A DNA stretch of 64,000 nucleotides from Sediminicoccus sp. KRV36 (lineage in GTDB: Bacteria > Pseudomonadota > Alphaproteobacteria > Acetobacterales > Acetobacteraceae): assembly GCF_023243115.1 (NCBI RefSeq), contig NZ_CP085081.1:1178001-1242000 (forward strand), read 5' to 3'. The notes below the pieces were generated by a model. The model was not told where the DNA came from and made no database searches. It was given only the letters and a program-made list of their open reading frames with translations. The position numbers and the translations under genes are program-made. Shown one piece after another: positions 46,012 to 54,375 of this stretch; position 1 is the first letter of the stretch, and each line of letters starts with the position of its first letter.

Positions 46012-47436
46012 TCAGCTCCGCCCATAGGTGTCTTCCAGGCGGACAATGTCATCCTCGCCCAGATAGGAGCCCACCTGCACCTCGATCAGGGCCAGCGGGA
46101 TCATGCCCGGATTTTCCAGCCGATGGATGCAGCCGAGCGGCAGATAGACGCTCTGGTTCTCCGAGAGCAGCAGGCTTTCGGCATCGCGCTGCACACGCGC
46201 CGTGCCCTTGACCACCACCCAATGCTCCGCGCGATGGTGGTGCTTTTGCAGCGAAAGCCTGCCGCCCGGCATGACGACGATCTGCTTCACCTGGAAGCGG
46301 TCCCCCATGATGAGGCCCTCGTAATGGCCCCAGGGGCGGTACATCCGCCGGTGTTCCACGGCCTGCTTGGCCCCGCGTGCCTTGAGCCGCTCGACCACGC
46401 GCTTCACGTCCTGGGCGCGTGAGCGAGGCATGGCGAGTACGGCGTCATCCGTGACGACGACGACCACATCCTGCAGCCCCAGGACCGCCGTCAGGATCCC
46501 TTCCGAGCGCACATAGGAGCCGGTCGAGTCCAGCATCTCCACCGGTCCCTGCACCACATTGCCCGCCGCGTCCTTGGGCGCGGTCTGCCACAGCGCATCC
46601 CAGCTGCCGACGTCGCTCCAGCCCAGATCGGCCGGCACCACGGCCGCGTGGCGGGTGCGCTCCATCACGGCATAGTCAATCGAGATGGCGGGCGCTTCGC
46701 GGAACGCCTCGGCGCCCAGGCGGATGAAGTCGAGGTCGCGCGCGGCACCCTCCAGCGCGGCGCGGGCCGCGGTCAGCACGGCGGGGGCGTGCTCGCGCAG
46801 CTCGGCGATGAGGGTGCTCGCGGTCGCGACGAACATGCCGCTGTTCCAGACATGTCCGCCATCGGTCGAAAGCCGCTCAGCGGTGGCGAGATCGGGCTTT
46901 TCCGTGAAGCTCTGAACCAGCCGGACACCTGGCATATCGGCGATGGGCTCTCCCAGCTCGATATAGCCGAAGCCGGTCTGCGGCTCGGTCGGGCGCATGC
47001 CGAAGGTGACGATGCGGCCGCCTCGGGCCGCCTGGGCCGCCAGCTCCAGCGCGGCATGCAGGGCGGGCACATCGCTGATTGCCGCGTCCGCGGCCATGAT
47101 CCACAGCACCGCATCCGGCTGCGCCTCGGCGATCAGCAGGGCGGCGACGGCGATGGCCGGGGCGCTATTGCGGCCCTCCGGCTCCAGGATGATCTGCGGC
47201 TCGGCGATGCCCGCTTCGCGCAGCTGCTCGGCCACCAGGAAGCGATGGCCTTCGCCCACCACCACGACCGGGGGCGCGAAGCCGGGTCCCATGGCGCGGC
47301 GCGCCGTCTCCTGCACCATGGTCATCGGGGAAAGCAGCGGCCAGAACTGCTTGGGATGCGACTCGCGTGAAAGCGGCCAGAGCCGGCTGCCGGTGCCGCC
47401 GGAGAGAATGACAGGCACAATATTGGGCGCGCTCAT
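46012..47436 (-). CDS. manC: Mannose-1-phosphate guanylyltransferase / mannose-6-phosphate isomerase
   Basis: This bifunctional type II enzyme makes GDP-mannose. The 474-residue protein has an N-terminal nucleotidyltransferase (VPVILSGGTGSRLWPLSRES, HPKQFWPLL, the FTEKPDLATAERL segment and IDYAVMERT). The C-terminal cupin phosphomannose isomerase domain has RPWGHYEGLIMGDRFQVK, PGGRLSLQKHHHRAEHWVVV and YLPLGCIHRLENPG. It is divergent from the GT gene at 47535. It supplies GDP-mannose-derived donors to the surrounding glycosyltransferases. Confidence 0.95.
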   Translation of the reverse strand: MSAPNIVPVILSGGTGSRLWPLSRESHPKQFWPLLSPMTMVQETARRAMGPGFAPPVVVVGEGHRFLVAEQLREAGIAEPQIILEPEGRNSAPAIAVAALLIAEAQPDAVLWIMAADAAISDVPALHAALELAAQAARGGRIVTFGMRPTEPQTGFGYIELGEPIADMPGVRLVQSFTEKPDLATAERLSTDGGHVWNSGMFVATASTLIAELREHAPAVLTAARAALEGAARDLDFIRLGAEAFREAPAISIDYAVMERTRHAAVVPADLGWSDVGSWDALWQTAPKDAAGNVVQGPVEMLDSTGSYVRSEGILTAVLGLQDVVVVVTDDAVLAMPRSRAQDVKRVVERLKARGAKQAVEHRRMYRPWGHYEGLIMGDRFQVKQIVVMPGGRLSLQKHHHRAEHWVVVKGTARVQRDAESLLLSENQSVYLPLGCIHRLENPGMIPLALIEVQVGSYLGEDDIVRLEDTYGRS

Positions 47437-47534
47437 GGTGAACCTTTCCTGCAAAGCCTGCACCTTGTGGGGGCAAATCCCGGTGATTTCATGGCACCCT
47501 TGTCGCCTCGCTGCCTGAAAGGCAAGTTGCCGGC

Positions 47535-48875
47535 ATGCAAAATGGCGCCCCTCGGGTCTGGATGGATGGCTTCCCCCTGACCCTCTCGCATGGCACCGGC
47601 ATCACCACCTATGCGCGCGGCCATGCGGCCACCTTGCGCGCCATCGGCGTCTCGCTCGGCATGCTGTACGGCCGGCCGCTTCCTGGCATCGCCGATGCGG
47701 CGGAGCGCGAGGTGCGCTTCTTCGATGCGCGGGTCCTCGCCGGCCGTCCGCTGCATCAGCGTTTCCTGAGCCTGCTGCGCCACCCCCGCGGGCCGCTTGC
47801 GCAAGCCATCCCCCTGTCGCGCATGGTGGATACGTCAGCCACTTCGGCCATCACCTATGAGAGCTTCGCCACGGCCAATCTCCCACAGGTGGATGAACTC
47901 TGGAACGCCGATGACATCTTCGGGCGGGCGCAGCTGCATTTCGCGCTGCGCGGCAGCCTCATGCCGGTGCGGGCGCCCACGCCACCCCCCGCCCTGATGC
48001 ACTGGACGCATATCCACCCGATCCGCCTGGCCGGCACGCGCAACATCTACACCGTGCATGACCTGATTCCGCTGCGGCTGCCCTGGGCGACGCTGGACTT
48101 CAAGGCGAACTGGCTGAACGCGATCCGCATGCTGGCCCGCCGGGCCGACCATATCGTCGCCGTGTCGGAGCATGCCCGGCAGGACATGATCACGCAGGTC
48201 GGCATCGCTGAGGAGCGGATCACCAACACCTACCAGGCGGTCTTTCCCCCACAATACGAGATGGATGAGGCGATGTCGGTCGCGCGGCTGCGGCGGGCGC
48301 ACCAGCTGGAACCGCGCGGCTATTTCCTCTTTCTCTCGCGGATCGAGCCGCGCAAGAACCTGGCCCGGATGCTGGATGCCTATATCGCGTCCGGCTCACA
48401 AACCCCGTTCATCATCGTGGGTGGCCTCGCGCATCACGGCAAGCAGGAGCTTCGCCTCCTCACCGAGGCCAATGGCACACGCTCGGCCGATGGGCGGATC
48501 CGCTATCTGGGCTATGTGCCGCAGCTTGATGTGGAAATCCTGCTGCGCCATGCCCGCGCCCTGTGCTTCGCCTCGCTGTATGAGGGCTTCGGCCTGCCCG
48601 CCATGGAGGCGATGCGCGCGGGAACGGCCGTGCTGACCTCCAACACCTCCTGCATGCCGGAAATCGTCGGTGATGCGGCGATGACCGTGACGCCCACCGA
48701 CACACGCGCCCTGGCCGAGGCGCTTCGCGCGCTGGACCAGGATGCCGGGCTGCGGGCCCGGCTTGAGGCGGCCGGCCCGGTGCGCGCGGCTTTTTTCAGC
48801 CCTGAACGCTATGCCGGGCGCCTGCGGGCCCTTTACGCCAGGCTGGGCGTGTTGCCGGGGAGGGAGACGGGATGA
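47535..48875 (+). CDS. GT4-family glycosyltransferase
   Basis: This 446-residue GT-B enzyme has NIYTVHDLIPLRLPWATLDF, IVAVSEHARQDMITQVGIAE, and the donor-binding half FLFLSRIEPRKNLARMLDAY. FASLYEGFGLPAMEAMRAGT, the E-x7-E motif, follows, then SNTSCMPEIVGDAAMTVTPT. It is similar to mannosyltransferases of exopolysaccharide clusters, but donor specificity is inferred only from the manC neighbour. Its last codons overlap the DUF4214 gene (ATGA). Confidence 0.88.
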   Translation: MQNGAPRVWMDGFPLTLSHGTGITTYARGHAATLRAIGVSLGMLYGRPLPGIADAAEREVRFFDARVLAGRPLHQRFLSLLRHPRGPLAQAIPLSRMVDTSATSAITYESFATANLPQVDELWNADDIFGRAQLHFALRGSLMPVRAPTPPPALMHWTHIHPIRLAGTRNIYTVHDLIPLRLPWATLDFKANWLNAIRMLARRADHIVAVSEHARQDMITQVGIAEERITNTYQAVFPPQYEMDEAMSVARLRRAHQLEPRGYFLFLSRIEPRKNLARMLDAYIASGSQTPFIIVGGLAHHGKQELRLLTEANGTRSADGRIRYLGYVPQLDVEILLRHARALCFASLYEGFGLPAMEAMRAGTAVLTSNTSCMPEIVGDAAMTVTPTDTRALAEALRALDQDAGLRARLEAAGPVRAAFFSPERYAGRLRALYARLGVLPGRETG

Positions 48876-49426
48876 TTTCGATCGGCGAATTGCTGCCGGG
48901 CAGCGACGCGGATTTCGTGACCAACGCCTATCTGGCCGCTTTGGGGCGCTGGCCCGATGCCGGGGGCTTTGAGCACCACCTGGCTGCCATTGCCGGGCAG
49001 CCGGAGCAGCGGGCCGAGATGCTGCGGCGGATGCATGCCTCTGAGGAGGGGCAGCGCGCGGGCTGCGCGCTTTCGCCCGATGCGGGCCCCGTGCCCCTGG
49101 AGCAGGCCCTGGCGGCCCAGCTCAGGCTGCGGACCGAGGTGTTGCGCCACGAGATCGCGGCGCTGCGTGAGGCGGTGGTTGCCCATGTGGCGGGCTCTGC
49201 CCTGCTGGCCGAAGTGTCGGGGCTGGGCGTCGCCCTCTCGGCCCTTGGCGTGGAGATGCGCGAGCGCATGGCCGCGCTGGAGGCCACCGTGGCGGGGAAG
49301 CTGCCCGCCCCGCCGCAACTCTCGCCGGCGGTCTCGCTGGACTACGTCAATGAAGTGATCGAAGCGGCTGAGGCGCAATGGGCGCATCGGCTACGCAGCC
49401 TGGAAAAGCGCCTGACCGGGGCATGA
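48872..49426 (+). CDS. DUF4214-domain protein with coiled coil
   Basis: This 184-residue protein has a DUF4214 unit (DFVTNAYLAALGRWPDAGGF, EHHLAAIAGQ, about residues 13-62), followed by a long helical, coiled-coil-like segment (EVLRHEIAALREAVVAHVAG and EMRERMAALEATVAGKL) and a short C-terminal helix pair. DUF4214 modules commonly occur in proteins of surface-glycan and S-layer loci, often with glycosyltransferases. It is translationally coupled to the preceding GT4 gene. Confidence 0.78.
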   Translation: MISIGELLPGSDADFVTNAYLAALGRWPDAGGFEHHLAAIAGQPEQRAEMLRRMHASEEGQRAGCALSPDAGPVPLEQALAAQLRLRTEVLRHEIAALREAVVAHVAGSALLAEVSGLGVALSALGVEMRERMAALEATVAGKLPAPPQLSPAVSLDYVNEVIEAAEAQWAHRLRSLEKRLTGA

Positions 49427-49492
49427 TGCATCGCCGGCGCGAAGCAGGCGCGCCAGGCTTTCCGTCCAGGCGGGTGGCCCGGCCTGGGGTGA

Positions 49493-52400
49493 TCATCCGC
49501 CAGTGACGAACGGCGCGTTCGCCAGGCCGCTCGTGGCCGCGCCGTCCAGCTGGTCGAACAGCCCCAGGATGGTCTTGACCCGTTCTGGCCAGCTGATCCG
49601 GGCCAGGATGGCCGGGTCCCATCCCCCCCCGCTGCCCCGCTTCCCCAGCGCCTGCTCGACCGCCTGGATGAAGCCGGTGCGGGTCCGTGCCACTGCGGCA
49701 TGGGCGCTGATATCGCCGATATTGGCGACCTCGGAGCAGACGATGGGCACCCCCAGCGCCGCATAAACATAAAGCTTCAGCGGGTTCATGCTCTCACTGA
49801 GGTCATTGCTCAGATGCGGCATGATCGCCACGTCGAAATGCCGGATATAGGCCAGCGCCTCCTGATAGGGCCGCACACCCAGGAGGTGGATGTTGGGGAT
49901 CCGGCTGGCCAGGGCGATCACCTCCGGCGCATCATGCGCGGAACCCACGAGGACAATGCTCCATTCCGGGTGAAGCTGGGCCATGGCCTCGATCACGCCG
50001 AGATCCACGCGGTCCCGCAGATTGCCGACATAGCCGATCCGGGGCGAGGGCAGGGCGCCCAGATCCTCCGGCAATTCCCAGCTCTGGTCGGCTGGGAAGA
50101 TCTCCGCCCCATTGGGCACCACATGGATATCCTGGCGCAGATGGCCGAAGCTTTCGCGCAGTGGCGCGCAGTTCGCGATCACCAGGTCAGCGCTGGTGAG
50201 GATGTCGTTGTAGTTGCGCGCGACGCGCTCGGCATGCTCGGGCCTTGCCGGCCATTTGCGCTGGTCGTCAATCACATCGGCGATGACCCGGCGGAAGCCG
50301 ATCTCCGCCTGGATTTGCGGAAAATCGAACACCACGGGGCAGACCCAGGCGATGGCGGAAGCATCGAAGCCCACTTCGCGCATCGTCGCCCGGATGAAGT
50401 CGGGATATTCGTGCCGCGCGGGCAACTCCTGGCCCAGGGCGGTCTGCGGGCGGCTGCCATCGCGGCAGAGGAAGCTGCGCCGGATCAGCCGGGGGGAATC
50501 CGCCATGCGCAGCACGCGGCGCAGGGTGTTGAGATAGACCAGATTGCCCTGATGCAGCCGCGCATGCGCGCTGTGGTCCACATCGCGCTCCAGGTCACCG
50601 ATGGAGATCACGCGGTCGAAATGCAGGATGCGGCCAACCCGACCGCTGCGCAGCAGATACTTCACCATCATGTCCGAGCGCCGGCCGTAGAGATCCGAGT
50701 CGTTCTGCTTCCAGAAAAACACCAGATCCAGTGGCCGGTCGCGCTGGACCAGCGCGGGTGCGGCAAGCCCACGCAGCCGGTCCAGCAGCGGGTGCTCCAC
50801 CGCATAATGCCGGGCGATGCCGAGCACCGCCTCGGCCAGCAGGGGGGAGGGCGGATCGCGGCTCGCTTCGGCGGCGATGCGTTCGGCCTTCGCGATGCGC
50901 GCGGCATTCACCGGGAAGCTGAATTCCGCGAGGAATGTCGCGCGCACGCGGGCGATCTCGGCTGGTGGCAGCTCCTCATAGGGCACGGCCGCGCGCAGCA
51001 CTTCGTCGAGTGCCGCATCATCATCCACCACGGTCACCGCGCCCTGCGCGATGATGTCGGCCAGGGGTGGCACGCGCGTCACGATCGCGGGCAGGCCGAT
51101 GGACAGCGCATCCGTCAGCTTGGCAGGAACCTGGTATTCGGCGATGGGGGAGGCGGGGTCCTGCAGGATCGCCACCTGATCCGCCATCTGGATCAGCGCA
51201 GGCAGACGATCCCAGGGCTGGTTGCCGAAGAAGCGGATGCGCGCCTTCTGGTATTTCGCGAAGGCGGCGCGGATGCGCGCATCGGTGATGGTGCCGATGA
51301 TGACGAAGACCAGGCGGTCATCATCCAGCCGCTCCAGCGCATCGGCGATGCGGTAGATGCCCTTATGCGGCCGTGGCGTGCCGATGAAGAGGATGACGAC
51401 ATCGCCCGCCGTCAGCCCGAATTCCTGGCGCAGCTGCGCGCGGATCTCAGGGTCGGCCTGGAAGCGCTGCTCATTGCGGCCATGGCGCACGATCTCGCCG
51501 CCGAAGCGGGCTTGCAGCGCGATGTTGGAGACGGTGACGGCATCCGCCCCGGCCACCAGGGTTTCACTCAGCCGGGTCCAGATCTCGCCGAAGGGCGTGC
51601 GCGCGCCGGCCGGATCGGCGCGGGCGGCCGCCAGCGCCTCTTCCAGGGTGAGCGGCGTGCGCTCCTCGAAGAAGGAGAGCTCATGGTCATCCACATCCAC
51701 CAGCAGCGCGCTGCCCTTGAGCAGCCGGAACAGCATGCCGATGAGCAGGGAGGGCAGGCGCGGCTTGGAGACATAGACCACATCCGGATCATGGCGGCTG
51801 ACCACATCCAGCGCGTGCTGGAGGAATTGGGGGAAATCAGCGCCTGGGAAGAGGCTGGTCGGGATCTCGTCGAGGCCACGGACCGGCGCCCAGAGGGCCT
51901 CGCCGAAGCGCGGAAAGGAGGGGCCGGTGTATTCCACCTGGAAATGCGCGCGGGCCATATCCGCCAGCAGATAGCCGCGCCCGACCGGATTATGCCCCAT
52001 ATCCCAGGAGACGACGAGCATGCGGGGTGGCGTTGCGCGCTCCGTCCGAAGGGCGTGCGGCAGGGTCCCTTGCCGCGCTGGCAAGGTCTCGCGCAGTGGG
52101 GCCTCATGCGGTGGGACTTCGCGCGGTGGGAGCTGGCGCGGTGGAGCCTCGCGCAGCGCGGGGGATGCGGCCGGGACGGAGAGATGCGGGACACGCAGCA
52201 GCCCCGTACGCGGTGCCGGGCTGGGTGCCTTCGGCGCGGCAGGCTGCGAGACGCCGGTGCCGAGCGGCGCCGCATTCAGCGCGCGGATGAAATGGCTCTC
52301 CCGCGCCAGCATCCCGCCGATCCGCTCGGCCATGGCTTGCTCGCGCAGCTGGCTGTCCCAGCGGAAGCCGCGCGCCGCCAGGACCCGGGCGTAATCCGCC

Positions 52401-52933
52401 CGCCCCCGGTATGCGACATGCTGGACCTTCTGCTCGCGCGCATCGGGCAGGAAATCCTGGATGACCAGGGTTCCGTCTTCCGCCAGCGCATCGAGGGCAT
52501 GGCCGAGGACGCGCTCCCAATCGGCGTCCGAGGGAAAGCTGGACAGCGTGTAGGTGCACAGGACCAGATCATGCCGCTGGGCCGGCTGCCAAGTGACGAG
52601 GTCGGCCTCCTCGAAGCTGAAGGAGGGATAGTCCCGCCGCGCCGTCTCCAGCGCCACTGGCGAGAGATCAATGCCCAGATACGCGACGGAGCCAGGCCGC
52701 AAGCCGCCGCAGGCGCGCCCATAGCCACAGCCAAGGTCCAGGATGGAGCGCGGCCGGAGCCGGGTGACGAGATGGGCCAGGAACTCCGCCACGAGCCGAT
52801 CGCCGGACAGGTTCTGCTCGTGCGAGAGGGCGAGGTTGCCGACCGAGCGTGCGTCTCCGGCGTAGCGCGCATGCCGTTGCAGCCAATAGGCCTTCTGGTC
52901 GAAGCCGCGCTTGCTGTCGCCTGTCTGGGTCAA
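49493..52933 (-). CDS. Methyltransferase-glycosyltransferase-glycosyltransferase fusion
   Basis: This protein has about 1146 residues. Residues 40-200 are a class I SAM methyltransferase (ILDLGCGYGRACGGL, LVLCTYTLSSFPSDADWERV). A Pro/Arg-rich linker with pentapeptide repeats (about 258-285) follows. Residues about 310-740 are a GT-B enzyme (LVVSWDMGHNPVGRGYLLAD, FIGTPRPHKGIYRIADALER, PAKLTDALSIGLPAIVTRVP). The rest is a second GT-B unit (FFWKQNDSDLYGRRSDMMVK, GYVGNLRDRVDLGVIEAMAQ, SMNPLKLYVYAALGVPIVCS). The TTG at 52933 is the earliest plausible start; no ATG or GTG was seen nearby. It probably builds and caps a surface glycan. Confidence 0.8.
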   Translation of the reverse strand: MTQTGDSKRGFDQKAYWLQRHARYAGDARSVGNLALSHEQNLSGDRLVAEFLAHLVTRLRPRSILDLGCGYGRACGGLRPGSVAYLGIDLSPVALETARRDYPSFSFEEADLVTWQPAQRHDLVLCTYTLSSFPSDADWERVLGHALDALAEDGTLVIQDFLPDAREQKVQHVAYRGRADYARVLAARGFRWDSQLREQAMAERIGGMLARESHFIRALNAAPLGTGVSQPAAPKAPSPAPRTGLLRVPHLSVPAASPALREAPPRQLPPREVPPHEAPLRETLPARQGTLPHALRTERATPPRMLVVSWDMGHNPVGRGYLLADMARAHFQVEYTGPSFPRFGEALWAPVRGLDEIPTSLFPGADFPQFLQHALDVVSRHDPDVVYVSKPRLPSLLIGMLFRLLKGSALLVDVDDHELSFFEERTPLTLEEALAAARADPAGARTPFGEIWTRLSETLVAGADAVTVSNIALQARFGGEIVRHGRNEQRFQADPEIRAQLRQEFGLTAGDVVILFIGTPRPHKGIYRIADALERLDDDRLVFVIIGTITDARIRAAFAKYQKARIRFFGNQPWDRLPALIQMADQVAILQDPASPIAEYQVPAKLTDALSIGLPAIVTRVPPLADIIAQGAVTVVDDDAALDEVLRAAVPYEELPPAEIARVRATFLAEFSFPVNAARIAKAERIAAEASRDPPSPLLAEAVLGIARHYAVEHPLLDRLRGLAAPALVQRDRPLDLVFFWKQNDSDLYGRRSDMMVKYLLRSGRVGRILHFDRVISIGDLERDVDHSAHARLHQGNLVYLNTLRRVLRMADSPRLIRRSFLCRDGSRPQTALGQELPARHEYPDFIRATMREVGFDASAIAWVCPVVFDFPQIQAEIGFRRVIADVIDDQRKWPARPEHAERVARNYNDILTSADLVIANCAPLRESFGHLRQDIHVVPNGAEIFPADQSWELPEDLGALPSPRIGYVGNLRDRVDLGVIEAMAQLHPEWSIVLVGSAHDAPEVIALASRIPNIHLLGVRPYQEALAYIRHFDVAIMPHLSNDLSESMNPLKLYVYAALGVPIVCSEVANIGDISAHAAVARTRTGFIQAVEQALGKRGSGGGWDPAILARISWPERVKTILGLFDQLDGAATSGLANAPFVTGG
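52096..52155 (-). repeat. Four 15-bp tandem units encoding a Pro-rich linker
   Basis: On the plus strand GTGGGGCCTCATGCG, GTGGGACTTCGCGCG, GTGGGAGCTGGCGCG and GTGGAGCCTCGCGCA follow each other directly. On the coding (minus) strand they give pentapeptides of type REAPP/RQLPP/REVPP/HEAPL. They lie between the methyltransferase and the first glycosyltransferase domain and probably form a flexible spacer. Confidence 0.85.
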
Positions 52934-53100
52934 TGCTTGTCCGGTCGCGGGGCCGCTGCCAAGGGGTTGAGGCTGCCAGGATGGATCGCACCGCTGGAGC
53001 AAAAAAACAATCGAATGTGATGGCGGCCGGGCCTGGCAGCATATCGCCAAGCCGCGCGCCTCGGTCCATCCTTTCGGCTGCAAGACCAAAGGCAAGCCCG

Positions 53101-54297
53101 ATGAACCAGACCGCCCTGCAAACCGCCCAGCAATGGCAGCCCGAACTTGCCGCCATCCGCCGGGACATCCACGCCCATCCCGAACTGGGCATGGAGGAGG
53201 TGCGCACCGCGGGCCTCGTCGCGCGGCATCTGCGGGAATGGGGGGTGGAGGTGACGGAGGGTGTCGGCAAGCTTGGCGTGGTTGGCACCATTCGTGGCAC
53301 ACGACCGGGCCAGCGCGTCATCGGGCTGCGCGCCGACATGGATGCCCTGCCCATCCCGGAACAGACCGGCTTGCCCTATGCCTCCACCAACCCTGGCATC
53401 ATGCATGCCTGCGGCCATGACGGGCATACCACCATGCTGCTGGGCGCGGCGCGCTGGCTCTCCGAAAATCGTGATTTCGCCGGCACCGTGCACCTGATCT
53501 TCCAGCCGGCCGAGGAAGGCCGGGGCGGGGCACGGGCCATGCTGGCCGATGGGCTGTTTGAGCGCTTTCCCTGCGATGCGATCTACGGGCTGCACAATGC
53601 GCCGCGCCGCCCGGCCGGGCATTTCGCCATCCGCCCCGGCCCCACCATGGCGGCGGCGGACCGCTTCACCGTGGTGTTTCGCGGCACGGGCGGGCATGGC
53701 GGCTCCACTCCGCATCTGGCGACGGACATCACCATCGTGCAGGCGCATTTCGTGCTTGCGCTGCAGACCATCATCGGGCGCAACATCGCGGCCAAGGATG
53801 CGGCGGTGCTGAGCGTCGGCGCCATATCCGGCGGATCGCATATCGGCGCCAATGTGATGCCGGCGGAACTGACCATCAGCGGCACGTCGCGCAGCTACAC
53901 CGAGGCGGTGCGCAGCCTGCTGGAGCGCCGCATCGGCGAACTCGCCCATGGCCTGGCCGCGGCCCATGGCTGCACCGCGGAGGTGAATTACCAGCGCGGC
54001 GTGCCCGCCACCGTGAACCACCCCGAGCAGACCAAGGTGGCCTATGCCGCCGCCGCCGCCATCGTGGGCACCGATGCGGTGGACCCCAACCCCGACCCCA
54101 GCACGGGGGCGGAGGATTTCGCGCTGATGCTGGAACAGCGGCCGGGCGCCTTCATGTCCATCGGCGGCGGCGCGCCCGATGGCGCCTCGCCCGCGCTGCA
54201 CACACCGCTGTTTGATTTCAACGACGCGACGATTCCGCTCGGCGTCGCCTATTGGGCGAGCGTGGTGGCGCAGGAATTGGGCAATCCGGATGGCTGA
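53101..54297 (+). CDS. M20-family amidohydrolase
   Basis: This 398-residue zinc-dependent hydrolase of the M20D (hippurate/amino-acid amide hydrolase) type has DIHAHPELGMEEVRTAGLVA, GLRADMDALPI, the metal-binding segment MHACGHDGHTTMLLGAA and FQPAEEGRGGARAML with the catalytic Glu. GGHGGSTPH and GAEDFALMLEQRPGAFMSIG follow. It precedes a peptide ABC transporter on the same strand, so cleavage of imported N-acyl amino acids or peptides is a reasonable inference. Confidence 0.92.
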   Translation: MNQTALQTAQQWQPELAAIRRDIHAHPELGMEEVRTAGLVARHLREWGVEVTEGVGKLGVVGTIRGTRPGQRVIGLRADMDALPIPEQTGLPYASTNPGIMHACGHDGHTTMLLGAARWLSENRDFAGTVHLIFQPAEEGRGGARAMLADGLFERFPCDAIYGLHNAPRRPAGHFAIRPGPTMAAADRFTVVFRGTGGHGGSTPHLATDITIVQAHFVLALQTIIGRNIAAKDAAVLSVGAISGGSHIGANVMPAELTISGTSRSYTEAVRSLLERRIGELAHGLAAAHGCTAEVNYQRGVPATVNHPEQTKVAYAAAAAIVGTDAVDPNPDPSTGAEDFALMLEQRPGAFMSIGGGAPDGASPALHTPLFDFNDATIPLGVAYWASVVAQELGNPDG

Positions 54298-54375
54298 GCC
54301 CGGCAGGCGCCGCTGATTCCTTCGCAGCTCTGCCGCATCCTCGGCTAGCCTCCCGCCACGGAGCGGGAGCGGGCG

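Noticed and set aside
52096..52155. Possible CRISPR-like array
   Set aside because: The units are 15 bp with no spacers and lie in frame within a coding linker.
49700..53020. A plus-strand open frame of over 1100 codons opposite the fusion glycosyltransferase
   Set aside because: It is a high-GC antisense shadow: low-complexity, His/Arg/Asp-rich, with no domains, while the minus strand encodes well-conserved motifs.
53303..53354. Start of the fusion glycosyltransferase placed at 53302-53354
   Set aside because: It would overlap the well-supported divergent M20 hydrolase by more than 200 bases and adds unconserved residues.
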